A stretch of 64,000 nt of DNA from Halichondria panicea (lineage: Eukaryota > Porifera > Demospongiae > Suberitida > Halichondriidae). The notes under the pieces were generated by a model, which saw nothing but the letters and a program-made list of their open reading frames with translations, did no database searches and had not been told where the DNA came from. Where the stretch lies: assembly GCF_963675165.1 (NCBI RefSeq), contig NC_087380.1, forward strand, positions 2,099,803 to 2,163,802, in the 5' to 3' direction. The translations under genes were made by a program, and so were the position numbers. This document shows, in pieces, positions 22,301 through 32,624 of the stretch; within the stretch, counting starts at the first letter, position 1, and the number at the start of each line of letters is the position of its first letter.

Positions 22301-25300
22301 CTACCAACTTGTCAACGTATGTGAAATTTCTACCAAACTTCTGCATTGACATTGTTCTCACCCACATAGTTTTGGATTGTGGCTCTCCTCCCACTGTTCC
22401 CAATGCATCTCCTGGAACACCCACCAGAACAACCTACCAAGGGACAGTGACCTACACCTGTGACAGTAGATATAAAGTCTCCAATGGAGTCACCAAAGCA
22501 ACGGCTACCTGTCAGGATAACGGAAACTGGAGACCTCTACCAACTTGTACAAGTATGGTTCAGGGATTCTTCTAACTTCAGAATTGTAATTATATACATA
22601 CAGTTGTGGACTGTGGCCTTCCTCCCACCATTATCAATGGATCTCCTGGGACACCAACCAGCACAACATTTGAAGGGACAGTGTCTTACACCTGCAACAA
22701 TAGATACCGTATGTCAGGATCAGCCACTGTGACTTGTGAGGCTAGTGGGAGTTGGAGCACAAGACCAACTTGCTCAGGTCTGTGAAATATAATTATAATA
22801 ATTTAGTGGTGACATGATTGTTAATAGCCATCTGCAATGATAATCAAATTGAAAATGGTTACATCGACTATGCTCCTAATACCACACCGAAAACGGAGGG
22901 AACCATTGCTGCGTACTCGTGTGTGTCTGGTTACCAACTGTCTGGTGTGAAATTTAGCATTGATTACATGTGTACATGTACACATAATTATAGTTAGCTG
23001 TTGACAGGGAGCCCTTACAAAATAATAATTATTCCTCGGTGCGCATGCGCTAGTGAGGTATATGGTAGTGTGTTTGTGTCTGTGTGTCTGTAGACTGCTA
23101 CAGCTACTCAAGGATTAATGAAGTTCAAGTAAGAGTTTCTATTTCTCGTTATCTTAAATTGAAGAGTGCATGCCTTAAGAGACTGGAGCTGCACTTATGC
23201 TTACAACGAGTGCCGCTTATACAAATCGTTTGCCTATGGTATGCATAAGTCATTTTCTCCTGCAGACATTGTGTGTCCTCCTCTACCGACCATTACCAAT
23301 GGCATAATCTCCTACTCTCCTGATGTCACCCCTGACTATGACCTGGGAACTAATGCGACCTACACTTGTGAGGCTGGGTTCTATCTTGAGGGTAATGAGG
23401 TACGAGTGTGTATGGATGATGATGGAATGTGGAGTGGTCGGGAGCCAAGCTGTGTCCGTAAGTCATCCGCTTGAACCAACTGTAACATGCAGCATGTATT
23501 TGCAGAGCCTAAGTAACTGCCTGGTACTCTAATTCAAGCAGTCACTGGTGCACTAGCTAGTGTAAGCATTATTCTCACTACACACAGCCATTCAGTGTCC
23601 TCCCCTTGAACTAAATTGATCATGCAGCTATTGAATGTCCTCCTCTACTGACCGTTACTAATGGAGTTATCACCTACGCTCCCGGCAACACACCTGCCTA
23701 TGGTCTGGGTATTGTGGCCACTTATGCCTGTGACGCTGGGTTTGTTCTGGACCTCTCCCTGGGAGGATCTGAGATGAGAACTTGTGTTGATAATGGACTG
23801 GATGCTATTGGAATTTTTGATAGACTGGCTCCAATATGTGCCCGTAAGCTAAGTCATTAGCTACCTTATTGATTATAAACGGGTACTAATTTTAGCGAAT
23901 TTGTATTTAACGCTAAATTAAGTACGTTTATTAAAACGCAATTAAAAAATTATGAATCTCATTTAAAAAAAGCTGCATGGTCCCAAGGGTGACCGGATTA
24001 ACGAGAGTCTACTGTACTTGTACATCTTTTGAATATATTGTGGTACAGTAGAACCTCGATTATCCGGACACCTTGGTTCCAGAAGCAGGCCGGATAAGTG
24101 AATATGCCAGATAATCAAATAGATAAACCACGCCTTGATCCACCCACTTTATTGATAATTAGCAGTGCCACATGATTGTCTGCGCATGCGCAGAAGATAA
24201 GCAGGCATGTCTCCATGATAACAGCTGTAAGCACATGCGCATTTGAGGGACACGCCCATTTTCTGAATTATAAAAAGAAAACTGCCAAGCGATGGAGGGC
24301 AGGATAATCGAGGTTCTACTGTAATGAATTTGCCAAATCCGCCAAAATTAGTACCCTAAAAACAGAAAAAAATTTGAAAAATTACTACCTGTCTATAATA
24401 GTAACATTAAGGTAGTCTAAAAAAGTTTTTGTATTTCTTTCATATCTTTATTTTTAATTGGTGATTATTTTACTGTTAATATCCACTTTGTACAGCCATT
24501 GAATGTCCTTCTTTACCGGATATTACAAATGGCATGGTATCCTATGAATCTGACAATATGGATAGCTTAGCCCTTGGAGCTGTGGCCACCTACAGCTGTA
24601 CCGCTGGGTTCTTCCTGGATGTTTCTGAAGGAGATGAATTTAGGGCCTGTTTGGACAATGATGGAATGGGCACCATTGGAGTGTGGAGTGGTCAGGAGCC
24701 AAGCTGTGTCTGTAAGATATCAGCCTAAGCCGTTTAGCAATTGCATGTGTGTTTCGCAATATTTTACCTAGCTATCTAGTATCTTTACGTTTCGTATGGT
24801 AATATTATCGCTATCTAGTACTTTCCAGTCAAGTGATTCATGAGCTGTTTGTAATTTTCTCAGCCGTTCCCCCTCCTGTACGCTCAGTGTTGTTCCAACT
24901 CAGACTCACAAACATCAACAACTGTCCTGACTGGGTGGTGAGTGCTAAGAATTTCCTAAAGCAACAGTAATATTTTTCTTTATAATTTATGCAGGACCAG
25001 GATGGGAGGATAGAAGCTGTAATGAGTGAGTTTGCTACCGAGGTGGAGAGTCACTGTGGGTGTGGTTTCTTAAGCGTGGTCATAACTGCCCCTCTCTTCC
25101 GCTGCTTTCCTGGGTCGGACAAAGCTGTCACATTCCGAGCCACTCTAACCGATTCCAGGCTCCTCACTCCCATACAGGACTGGATACAAACCAATGGATT
25201 CATTCCCATTCAGAATGTACTGATTGAGGTGGACAAGTCTTGTCCAGTGCAGGTATCCAGCCTTGCAGACACAGAGTGCACCAATCAGCCTACAGCTGCA

Positions 25301-25891
25301 GGGGGCAGTGACATAGCCGCTGTGGTTGGGGGAGTAGTGGGAGGAGTTGTAGGAGTGGTCATTGTCCTCATCATTGTGGTTGGTATTGTTGTCATAGTGA
25401 TTGCTGTACTGGTGTTCAAAAGCAGGAGAGAGAAGCTGACCGTCAACAAAACAACGAAGTGTGTCAATCAAACATTTTATCATTCATTTCTCTATACTTA
25501 TAGTTTATTGTGTCACAAAGGTTATGCCATTCTGCAATTTACTATCCTGCCATTCCCTCTCAGACCTGATCTACCACCAGTGTCACTAAAGGGTGTGGTC
25601 AACACTGGTGAGATACAATTGTACGAGATGATGGAAATGGGTCACGAATACGAGGAAGTGTCCAAGTTCCAACGAGCCATCGGTGGAGAATATGAGATCA
25701 TTGGAGCACCCTCACAGACAACTGGCTCCGAGAGCAAAACTCTTATAAAGACCGAGCCATCACCACCCACTCCACCCACACCACAACCCTCACAAGCGAC
25801 TAAGCCTGCCAGAAATGATACTGAGTTTACAGAGTGCATTGCTTACAGCATGACCACCCACAGTCGCCCCCCACAGCCTACAGGCTTATGA
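15601..25891 (+). CDS. receptor B: SP-Ig-CCP(about 27)-membrane domain-TM-Tyr tail
   Basis: Multi-exon type I receptor. Skipping the frame-broken fused exon (19468-19829) and the truncated exon at 22828, the exons join to 6,240 nt, about 2,079 residues. Order: signal peptide, Ig-like 1, CCP, twelve CCPs in six 512-bp tandem units, a fused CCP, six CCPs, three CCPs, a truncated CCP, three CCPs, membrane-proximal domain, TM, tail. It lacks Ig-like 2. The start ATG at 15601 follows the family pattern. The tandem array makes B the longest ectodomain of the cluster and a candidate for copy-number polymorphism. It follows A with the shared p85-relic spacer. Confidence 0.75.
16382..19645 (+). repeat. 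512-bp tandem repeat array (6 full units plus a partial)
   Basis: Exact period 512 bp from the A-type exon starts 16396, 16908, 17420, 17932, 18444, 18956 and 19468. The unit is two CCP exons and two introns. Unit 1 has its own upstream intron sequence; units 2-7 share gtaagtactagcttgtggaatggat and the tttttttcatggtatgcatgg intron. The array ends inside the seventh A-type exon at the fusion point near 19645. Confidence 0.95.
16396..19405 (+). CDS. receptor B: six tandem double-CCP units (exons A1-B6)
   Basis: Exon pairs repeat every 512 bp. A-type exons (195 nt): 16396-16590, 16908-17102, 17420-17614, 17932-18126, 18444-18638, 18956-19150. B-type exons (213 nt): 16633-16845, 17145-17357, 17657-17869, 18169-18381, 18681-18893, 19193-19405. 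The A-type reads CSDLPLVTNGDVFYTAG and GATYTCNPGYTLIGGSTTR; the B-type reads TAPPITCSDLINPTNGTIGY and GDTTRTCRSDGIWSGSSPVC. Units 2-5 differ by only a few bases each, introns included, which points to very recent unequal crossing-over or conversion. Unit 6 has a few more changes. All borders are phase 1, so unit number can change freely. Confidence 0.85.
19468..19829 (+). pseudogene. receptor B: fused, frame-broken CCP exon
   Basis: The seventh A-type exon starts normally ([20 protein letters not shown]) but at about 19645 its ggagtgggtcacc runs straight into the tgctctgacctgatt of a B-type exon, and the end (GGKWDGAAPHCPR, donor gtatgt) comes from yet another CCP subtype. The junction has the short shared sequence CACCT. 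Total length is 362 nt, not a multiple of 3; the A-type frame stops at a TGA (19656-19658). Because the flanking exons are phase 1-1, skipping this exon restores the frame. It is best read as a deletion product left by recombination. Confidence 0.8.
19883..21316 (+). CDS. receptor B: six CCP exons after the array
   Basis: Exons 19883-20065, 20110-20292, 20344-20520, 20599-20793, 20872-21054, 21107-21316. Subtypes in order: AVHCGTPPPITNGSPGTP, VVDCGSPPPGINVS, VVDCGDPPTVPNGS, AICNDQQIENGN, AICDSITLAHGVISY, GIMCAALPNVTNW. This is the same subtype order as CCP12-17 of receptor A, so an ancestral six-domain block has been kept. Lengths are all multiples of 3. Confidence 0.8.
21335..22115. mobile_element. 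insertion in receptor B intron, G/T-rich subrepeats
   Basis: The intron 21317-22133 is much longer than its neighbours. It contains loose repeats of gtggggtggggctgttt and tagcagtag (about 21660-21860) and ends with a small palindrome around ctatagttataacac and gtgttataataactata (22040-22110). Structure suggests a non-autonomous element; clear terminal repeats or target duplication were not found. Confidence 0.4.
22134..22777 (+). CDS. receptor B: three CCP exons
   Basis: Exons 22134-22316 ([18 protein letters not shown]), 22370-22552 (VLDCGSPPTVPNASPGTP) and 22604-22777 (VVDCGLPPTIINGSPGTP). They repeat the subtype trio that begins the block at 19883, evidence of a second, older block duplication inside the gene. 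Confidence 0.8.
22828..22955 (+). pseudogene. receptor B: truncated CCP exon
   Basis: After an acceptor (gttaatag) the exon reads AICNDNQIENGYIDYAPNTT, PKTEGTIAAYSCVSGYQLSG, VKF and then loses homology. The second half with the third and fourth cysteines and W.G is missing, and the following sequence (gcattgattacatgtgtacatg) is unrelated. It is the fourth member of the duplicated block, cut off at its breakpoint. No donor in the right place. Confidence 0.75.
23266..24711 (+). CDS. receptor B: last three CCP exons
   Basis: Exons 23266-23457 ([20 protein letters not shown]; 192 nt, lacks the DAIGV part), 23628-23843 ([34 protein letters not shown]) and 24496-24711 (AIECPSLPDITNGMVSYESD). A vestigial CCP start (ccattcagtgtcctccccttgaac, 23588-23611) lies just before the second. 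The intron 23844-24495 carries nested MITEs. Confidence 0.75.
23881..24357. mobile_element. outer MITE with GGGTACTAATTTT ends
   Basis: The left end gggtactaattttagcg is inverted at the right end (cgccaaaattagtaccc). It has been invaded by a second element (24044-24323). A related end occurs near 33915 in receptor C. No coding. Confidence 0.6.
24044..24323. mobile_element. inner MITE, TACAGTAGAACCTCGATTATCC ends
   Basis: Left TACAGTAGAACCTCGATTAT and right ATAATCGAGGTTCTACTGTA are perfect inverted repeats over about 20 bp with TA at both borders, as in Tc1/mariner-pogo elements. About 280 bp, no ORF. It is nested in the older element 23881-24357. Confidence 0.75.
24864..25458 (+). CDS. receptor B: membrane-proximal domain and TM helix
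   Basis: Exons 24864-24937 ([20 protein letters not shown], then DWV) and 24995-25458 ([75 protein letters not shown], stop-transfer KSRREK). It is three residues longer in the TM start (GVVGV) than A. Key cysteines match A, C and F. Confidence 0.75.
25564..25891 (+). CDS. receptor B: cytoplasmic signalling tail
   Basis: Tail of 109 residues with [36 protein letters not shown] and TECIAYSMT. The preceding 105-nt intron (25459-25563, donor gtgtgt) has no stop and is a multiple of 3, so retention would insert 35 residues between TM and tail without changing the frame. The donor is weaker than the gtgagt of A, C and F, making retention plausible. Confidence 0.8.
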
Positions 25892-26989
25892 ACTATAACA
25901 TGAAACTGCAAACTGATAGAAATTGTGTTGACTGTTCTAGCAATTTAATGATACAGCTTGTATTTGCATGCATAGGCCTTTTTTTGGCTATTAGATTATT
26001 ATTATTAGTTCTACAAACTTATGTTCAAAGATCTTTGGTCTGCATTTGCATTTACACGTTCTTGCATGGGTAATGTCATCACCAGTCCTTCGTGAATATG
26101 AATATGACGAGGTTTCCTCATTGTAGTAGCCATTCCCACCACTGTGTGTATAGACACATTGATATTCGTGAGAAGATAGTTTTTTGACATTCAGTTGTGT
26201 GCTTAGAAGGAGTGGTTTGTGCTTGCTTTCAATATGATATAGAGTTCTCTGAGTGTTTATTGTGAGCATTGCTTGTTGTTGCCTTGAGGCAATGATTTTG
26301 CACCTCTCAATAGCCTAGGGCTGTGATCAGATATAGAACTCCAGCAAATGGTGCATATTGCCTTTGCTCCATCCTAGTCAATCTGCTGATACTATATACC
26401 ATGTATAGATCTCACATTATATATAGACTACCTGTATACTATATTGTGTCGTGCAATCATGTATTTTCATAATTATAACCACCCACCCCACCTCAGGAGG
26501 AGATGATTCTCGAGAAATGCTCACTGGCATGGTAAACCTTTCCTGGTTCGACCCAAGGATAATGTGGAGGAGTCCTCAACCACGCCTTGTGATACACACA
26601 TGCCACCGACATTGTAAGTTAAAGGGAAGAGCAGTGCATTAATTGCATTGCTGTAGTGACTGTGTCTATAGAGAGAGGCCATATGAAAAATTGATTGACT
26701 ACAAGTATGTATCTTGTACTGGTCAATAGAGCTTCAATTGGTACTGTACAGTTCTATGCCGCTTTGAAAATTGATGCCAATAGCTTGTTGTATGATATGA
26801 TACAGAGTCTAAATGATTTTCTTTCTGTGTCTATGTGCTCAAGGGTGCATGTACATTTTATACTTCCTGTTGTCATTAATTAAAGTGAATACATGTACAG
26901 TTCATTTAGTCTAGAGAGTAGATTACCACAAATGTGTGAGTAGTTGTACTGAAATGTAAATATCTTTTGATTGGAGCATTTCTAAGAAA
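25892..26989. other. intergenic B-C part 1: shared 3' flank and orphan 5' flank
   Basis: The 3' flank block (26025-26370) matches those after A, C and D. A damaged SH2 relic follows at 26490-26615. Around 26862-26869 an ACTTCCTG motif with tgttgtcatt occurs as it does before each receptor, but no signal peptide exon follows. This suggests an extra unit was here and lost its receptor, or that the foldback element at 26990 replaced it. Confidence 0.5.
26490..26615 (+). pseudogene. SH2 N-terminal exon relic (unit B-C, first)
   Basis: Reads DDSREMLTG, then a 4-base deletion relative to the 39.4-kb copy shifts the frame within GTFLV (catggtaaacctttcctggttcgaccc). The arginine codon CGA of FLVR is still visible in the shifted frame. 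Decayed. Confidence 0.55.
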
Positions 26990-28034
26990 TAGTGTTGATA
27001 CCTGTGTGTAGATGAATGACTGAACTACAACATATCCAAAAATGTTTCCATGGAAACATAAGGTGGTGGGTTTGTGGTGATTAATAGAACAACAGCAAAT
27101 TGTTATAGTGGGTAATCGGTTAGAGTAATAAAACACTAACCTTAAACAGCTAAGGTCTTAGACTTTTATCACACAATAGTTTAATGGTTTAGGTATCCTG
27201 ACCATCCCTTTATGGGTCTTACATATGCTCACAGTGTCTATAATTCATAATTTACCGGTTTTTAGGTACACTTTTGGTTAGAGTCATATTTTCTGAAAAA
27301 TTTATAGTTTAGCTTTCAAAGTTCTATGGTAAGTTTACAAATAAATGGCCTACATTTTAATACCAAGAATATTATCTATGCTTATTCCATTGTTGAGATA
27401 TCACTGAAAAACTACATATTCTACTATTTTCTACTGTTTTGATGACATCACAAGCTGCTAACCACAAATCGATGACACTCAAATTAACCACATAAGTGGG
27501 CGTACAATAACTGTACGCCTACTTTTAATTTACGTTTGTGGTTGATTAAAGCATCATTGGTTTGTGGTTTGCAGCTGCTGATGTCATCAAAACAGTAGAA
27601 AATAGTAAATTATGTAGCTTTTCAGTGTTATCTCAGCAATGAAATAAGTATATAGGATGTTCTTGGTATCAAAAAATGTAGCCCTGTAAACTTACTACAG
27701 AAATTTGAAAGCTAAGCTATTAATTTTTCAAAAGTTATTACTCTAACCAAAAGTGTACCTAAAAACCGGTAAATCATGAATTATAGACACTGTGAGCATA
27801 TGTAAGACCCATAAAGGGATGGTGAGGATACCTAAACCATTAAACTAATGTGTGATAAAAGTCTAAGACCTTAGCTGTTTAAAGTTAGTGTTTTATTACT
27901 CTAACTGATTACCCACTATAACAATTTGCTGTTGTTCTATTAATCACCACAAACCCACCACCTTATGTTTCCATGGAAATATTTTTGGATATGTTGTAGT
28001 TCAGTCATTCATCTACACACGGGTATCAACACTA
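26990..28034. mobile_element. foldback element, about 1,045 bp, arms about 500 bp
   Basis: Nearly perfect long inverted repeat: left start tagtgttgatacctgtgtgt, right end acacgggtatcaacacta. Matching internal landmarks include ctaaggtcttagacttttatc, gacccataaagggatgg and aaaaccggtaaatcatgaat, with the centre near 27510 (gtgggcgtacaataactgtacgcc). No ORF. A transcript would form a roughly 500-bp double-stranded stem. Confidence 0.85.
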
Positions 28035-28045
28035 TGTCCTTATGC

Positions 28046-28270
28046 AAAACTAAATGTAATGATCTTTACCAAAAATGGACATTGTTGCATAATTATAATT
28101 TATTCCCAAAGTATTACTTTACCTATTATGCTAATATTGCAGCATAATTTATCAGGGCCTATAGTTTCATCCTACAAGCTTATGAAATACCCAACCCCCT
28201 GTATCATTATGCAACTTTTGACTATGTGCATGCATGTATAATGCTATTGCTACTTTCCATTTCATTTTGC
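28046..28270 (+). pseudogene. relic of receptor tail end and 3' flank
   Basis: In one frame 28172-28235 reads AYEIPNPLYHYATFDYVHAC, clearly related to the extra tail end of receptor F (YELIPNPLYATVDYLHIV). A second relic with the same flank is at 52255-52480. So the long tail end existed in several ancestral copies and is preserved as a coding tail only in F. Confidence 0.6.
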
Positions 28271-28346
28271 ATGGCCATGAGACCGAGGGTGAGTACAGTT
28301 GCACAGTTACCACCACCCAGGGACGTCGACTACCCTCACTTCAATG
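28264..28346 (+). pseudogene. Ig-domain end relic
   Basis: Reads HGHETEGEYSCTVTTTQGRR and LPSLQ before gtgagt, the F-G region of an Ig domain (EGEYSC.V). No matching upstream half was found nearby. It may be a leftover of an Ig-containing paralogue similar to D. Confidence 0.35.
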
Positions 28347-28565
28347 TGAGTCAACCAGCACACACTAACTGTATAAATGACCAGTAGTAGTTACGGTATG
28401 TTGTACATCAGTGTGCTCTAAGATTATATTAGTGTTTTGTCCTCTATATGGTTGGAAGCTGCATGTACGCATGATTGATGCTCTAATGTTGATTTAGTGC
28501 TTCCTTTGCTTGAATGTATATAGCTAGGTGTCTCGCATTAATATTTATATATCTTCTTTCCTTGC

Positions 28566-28658
28566 AGTCTCGACAGCTGATCAGATAAGGATCTGAAGGT
28601 GTCACGTGACCTGCCGCACTTCGAGTCAACCCGGAAAAAAGAACCCAAGCATCTCGTG
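28566..28658 (+). pseudogene. p85-like linker relic
   Basis: The sequence tctcgacagctgatcagataaggatctga is a copy of 763-849 with in-frame stops. It is followed by the shared gtgagtcaaccaacatctctt. Confidence 0.5.
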
Positions 28659-28899
28659 AGTCAACCAACATCTCTTCAGTGCATAATTGCATGGCTATAC
28701 TTGTATCCCTGTCAGTATAATGGTCCCCACTGGCAAATGTAAAGCGCAATGCATGTGCATCTTAATTTTCTGGGTATTTTTAGGGCAGGTATACAGCATG
28801 CAGGGTTCAGTATATAGCCCACATGTATGTACCATTCCAACCACTGGTAGACCATAATCTAGTTTGTCTACCATTGGCTTTCTTTGATATAATTATACC

Positions 28900-29090
28900 T
28901 GTACAGCTGCATTGGCAGTGGGGATGGTGCATGAGTGCTCTAGTGTTTATTGTGATCATTACCTGTTGTGTTGTGCCTGAGACAATGTTTGTGCACTTTC
29001 AATAGCCTAGGGCTGTGATAGTTTAGGAACTCTAGCAAATGGTGCATGTTGCCATTGCTCCACTTGTCAATCTGTTCACTGTGTGTGGTG
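28900..29090. repeat. shared intergenic repeat block
   Basis: Another copy of the gagtgctctagtgtttattgtga... agggctgtgatagttta... aatggtgcatgttgc block also present near 1050, 14560, 26215, 38890 and 46370. It marks the duplicated spacer between receptors. Confidence 0.7.
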
Positions 29091-29167
29091 CACCTTAGTG
29101 ATAACATGGAGTGATTGTTGATGCCATTTCATTGTACTTTGGTATATTGATCATGAAGTCATAATTA

Positions 29168-29749
29168 TAAACTGGAATATGCTGCCCCTGTTTGGGATCC
29201 ACACCAAAAAACAAATTCACAAAATAGAAAAAGTACAAAAGTTTGCCCTTAAAATCTGCACAAAACTTTGGAATAGGGACTACGACTCCCTATTAGATAC
29301 TGTGGACCTACCGTCCCTTTCCACAAGAAGATTGTACCTGAAACTATATCATACCTTTACCAGGTAATAAATGGTAACTTTAAATTCCCTGATCCACCAC
29401 TGGAAAGAAGAGTATGCCCTCTCAATCTAAGAAGCACAAAAAATATACAGTTTGAAAGACCAATTTGCAGGACAAATGCATTGCGAACTTTTTTTTCCCA
29501 AAAGCAATATCTATATGGAATGAACTACCACTGGAGCTGCAGGAAAGTATATTGATTTTGTCATTTAAGAGAAATGTACTCTGTCACTTGCATGCATTAG
29601 TATAATATTAGTTTAAATTTGTACACGGTGACGCTATTGTAAGTACTATATACAGGGCACACATTAGGTTAGCATAATAATTATGCTACTAGTGTATCCG
29701 TGCTTTTTGCAGAATTATTATATAAATATAAATAAAAATAAAAATAAAC
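29168..29749 (+). mobile_element. LINE reverse-transcriptase 3' fragment
   Basis: Reads LEYAAPVWDPHTKKQIHKIE, KVQKFALKICTKLWNRDY and DLPSLSTRRLYLKLYH, then in shifted frames NGNFKFPDPPLERR and AISIWNELPLELQES. This is the C-terminal part of a non-LTR (LINE-like) ORF2 after the RT domain, with typical Y..PVW.P and W..LP motifs. It ends in an A-rich ataaataaaaataaaaataaa tail (29722-29748), a LINE-like 3' end. 5'-truncated and frameshifted, hence dead. Confidence 0.7.
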
Positions 29750-29762
29750 CGCCACTTCCTCA

Positions 29763-30252
29763 GGAGAAATGGTTCTCGAGACATGCTCACTGGTAAACCC
29801 AATGGGACCCTCCTGGTTCAACCCAAGATAATGTGGAGGAGTCCTCAACCATGCCTTAATTGTCACACACACCATCGACATTGTGTAAGTTTTACCGCTA
29901 TAGTATATTGTACATGTAAGACTAAGTGCACATGTACATGGCTACAAGTAACTGTACACTGCTTTTAAACTACCGATTTGATGCCAATAGTACGTCTTGA
30001 ATTTTAAATGAATTGATTTTCGATCATTCTTTACCTAATATCCTCCCGTGCAGAGAGAAGGCAGGTTCAAGAGGATCCCCGTGTACAGAGACCCACCCTT
30101 CTGGAGGGTACGGATTTGCATCACCATTCGAATTTATCTCTCTGCTGCTCAGTTTAGTTCTGTACTATGCCACCAACATGATGGAGAAACACAACCCTGA
30201 ACTGGAGACAATGCTTAGATACCCTGCATTCCATGTGGACAGGGGCCATTAG
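29763..30252 (+). pseudogene. p85-like C-terminal SH2 relic (unit B-C, second)
   Basis: 29763-29885 reads RNGSRDMLTGKPNGTLLVQP: the best preserved first half, but the FLVR arginine is Gln (CAA) and a base is lost just after. 30053-30252 is the terminal exon, GYGFASPFEF, MEKHNPELETMLRYPAFHVD and a stop, with a frameshift upstream (gacccacccttctggaggg against gaccctgctggtggg). It cannot encode a working SH2. Confidence 0.6.
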
Positions 30253-30294
30253 TAACTGAACTAGCAGCTGTACAGTATTGTATGTGTATAACTA

Positions 30295-30689
30295 CCGTAT
30301 ATCTTCTAATTTATCGGACAGCAAAAATAATTATTTTGGAAATTGTCCGGGTATAATTGGAACAGACTTTTATAGAGCATGCGAAGTGTCCGGAATAATT
30401 AGAACAAGCAAGCAGCTGCATGCGAGCTAGCTAAGTTTAATAGAACAGGGTACGACTGAATAGTTGCACTAGCTATCTAAAACTAGCTACTCAAAGGCTA
30501 TCTAACTGCAGCACTCTAAGTCTTACTTGCCGTCTATGAATGGTAACTCAACTTTTCAAGGTATTGTCCGGATATTTAGAACAAATGTAATATTAAAGTA
30601 CTGGAGTGTCCGTTGTATTAGAACAACGAAAATTGCCCAAAAGAGTGTCCGGGTAATTAGAAGTGTCCGATAAATTAGAAGATATACGG
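30295..30689. mobile_element. MITE with CCGTATATCTTCTAATTTAT ends and TA target duplication
   Basis: Left CCGTATATCTTCTAATTTAT and right ATAAATTAGAAGATATACGG are perfect inverted repeats, flanked on both sides by TA. The sequence tgtccgg and rattagaac recur inside as subterminal repeats. About 395 bp, no ORF. Confidence 0.85.
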
Positions 30690-30783
30690 TATTCATAGGA
30701 TTCTCTTTCTGTGTATCACTATGTGCTGTATGTATGTATGTGGGTGCATGTACACTTTTGGTGTGTGCACATTGACAATTCAG

Positions 30784-30791
30784 ACTTCCTG
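30784..30791. promoter_or_regulatory. ETS-like motif upstream of receptor C
   Basis: ACTTCCTG followed by TTGTCATCATAAAGTCA, 63 bp before the ATG. Confidence 0.3.
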
Positions 30792-30846
30792 TTGTCATCA
30801 TAAAGTCAATCAATAAGTTTGGAGCAGCATTCATGAATTAAAAAGC

Positions 30847-32624
30847 ATGAAGAAGTTACAAGGTGACTGTGTCTCTTGGCTGGTCCTTTTGACTGGAGCT
30901 GCTCAGTTCATACTAGTGTGTGGAGAGGGTATGTCTTTTGTGACATCTCCAGCCACTCAGTATATTTATTTAGTGATTGCATGCAGGAGTGTACCTATCT
31001 TTGGGATCAACCAACATCACCACTAACAACACTGAGATCCTCATCACTGACATTGGAGATTATGTTGGGATTGGTCGTCCTTCTCTCATCTGTCACACTG
31101 ACCTAGTGGCCTGTTGTACACCCAGTGAGACAATGGAAAGAGGAATTGGACTCTGGCGCTATCCAAATGGTGATCGTGTTCTTGGTATATCAGGAATGAA
31201 CTCAGCATCTCTACCGTTTGTGTCATTGAGAAATGTTCAATCTATTAAACTGGTTCGTAGAGAATACTTTACCCCTCCTACCCTGAGTCCAACTGGTTCC
31301 TACTGTTGTATTATATCAACAAATGGAGGAGAAATGACCTTCTGTGCCAACCTGGGTGAGTGGTTCTACAATGATTTACTATGAATCCATAATCTCCTTT
31401 CCAGTTGCGTGCCCGTCTCTCCCTGCCCTGAACCATGGAATAGTCTCATACAGCAACTCAACACTGGGTCTGTTCACTGTGGCCACCTACACCTGTGACA
31501 CTGGCTACACTCTCAATGGAGGCGCTACCCGGACTTGTGGGAGTGATGGAATGTGGAGTGGGTTAGATCCAGTCTGTCAGAGTAAGTGGAATGGAATGTG
31601 GACATTCTTTATTGAGTGTACCCTCTTCTCCAGGTATCTGCTCTGACTTACCCTCACTGACCAATGGGATGATCTCCTACAGTGATGGATCTCCTGACAA
31701 CAGACAAGTGGGCACTCTAGCTATCCACAGCTGTAATCTTGGCTACACTCTCAATGGAGAGAGCTTGTTCAGGATCTGTAAGAGTGAAGGGGAGTGGAGT
31801 GGGTCAGATTATATAGTGTGTCAGCGTAAGTGGAATGGATTGTGGACTATTATTTTGATGAGTTTACCTATTTCTCTACAGGTATCTGCTCTGACTTACC
31901 CTCACTGACCAATGGGATGATCTCCTACAGTGATGGATCTCCTAACAACAGACAAGTGGGCACTGTGGCCACCTACACCTGTGATACTGACTACACTCTC
32001 AATGGAGGCAGCACCAGGAATTGTGAGCGTGATGGAGTGTGGAGTGGGTCACCTCCAGTGTGTCAGCGTAAGTAAAATGGATTTCGAACTGTTTCTACTC
32101 TTATTACTGATTCCATACAGAGATAATGATATGTTCTGACCTAACTCTCACCAATGGAGATGTTGTCTACAGTGATGGATCCCCTGACAACAGATCTATT
32201 TTTTCTGTGGCCACCTACAGGTGCAATCCCGGTTACACTCTCACTGGAAGGGACACCACCAGGACCTGTGTGAGTGGAGGGAGATGGAGTGGGTCAGCTC
32301 CGTATTGTCTAGGTTAGTAGTTATAAGTGGTATAGTATGAGCTGAGTTATACTCAGCAATTCCCTACTGTATCATTACTGCATAAACAAGCAATCTCTGA
32401 TTCATTTTCTCCTTCAGCCATTGAGTGTTCTCCTCTACCGACCATTACCAATAGCATGATCTCCTACTCTCCTGATGTTATCCCTGACTATGACCTGGGA
32501 ACTGAGGCAACCTACACTTGTGAGGCTGGGTTCTATCTTGAGGGTAATGAGGTACGAGTGTGTATGGATGATGATGGAATGGACGCCATTGGAGTGTGGA
32601 GTGATCAGGAGCTAAGCTGTGTCC
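30847..32624 (+). CDS. receptor C: signal peptide, Ig-like 1, CCP1-5
   Basis: Exons 30847-30928 (signal peptide), 30987-31355 (Ig-like 1: [47 protein letters not shown]), then CCPs 31405-31581, 31634-31825, 31882-32067, 32121-32312, 32418-32624. CCP2 and CCP3 are close duplicates ([20 protein letters not shown] and [20 protein letters not shown]), and CCP4 ([17 protein letters not shown]) is the A-type found in the array of B. Confidence 0.85.

Noticed and set aside
25145-25483. Minus-strand ORFs opposite the TM exons (rich in His, Asn, Thr)
   Set aside because: They are the complement of Val/Gly-rich TM coding sequence and recur only because the exon is conserved.
24989-25891. Single 300-residue unspliced ORF through the receptor B membrane and tail exons
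   Set aside because: Paralogues A, C and F show splice sites at the same points with stops in the intron; the open intron is treated as possible retention, not as the default.
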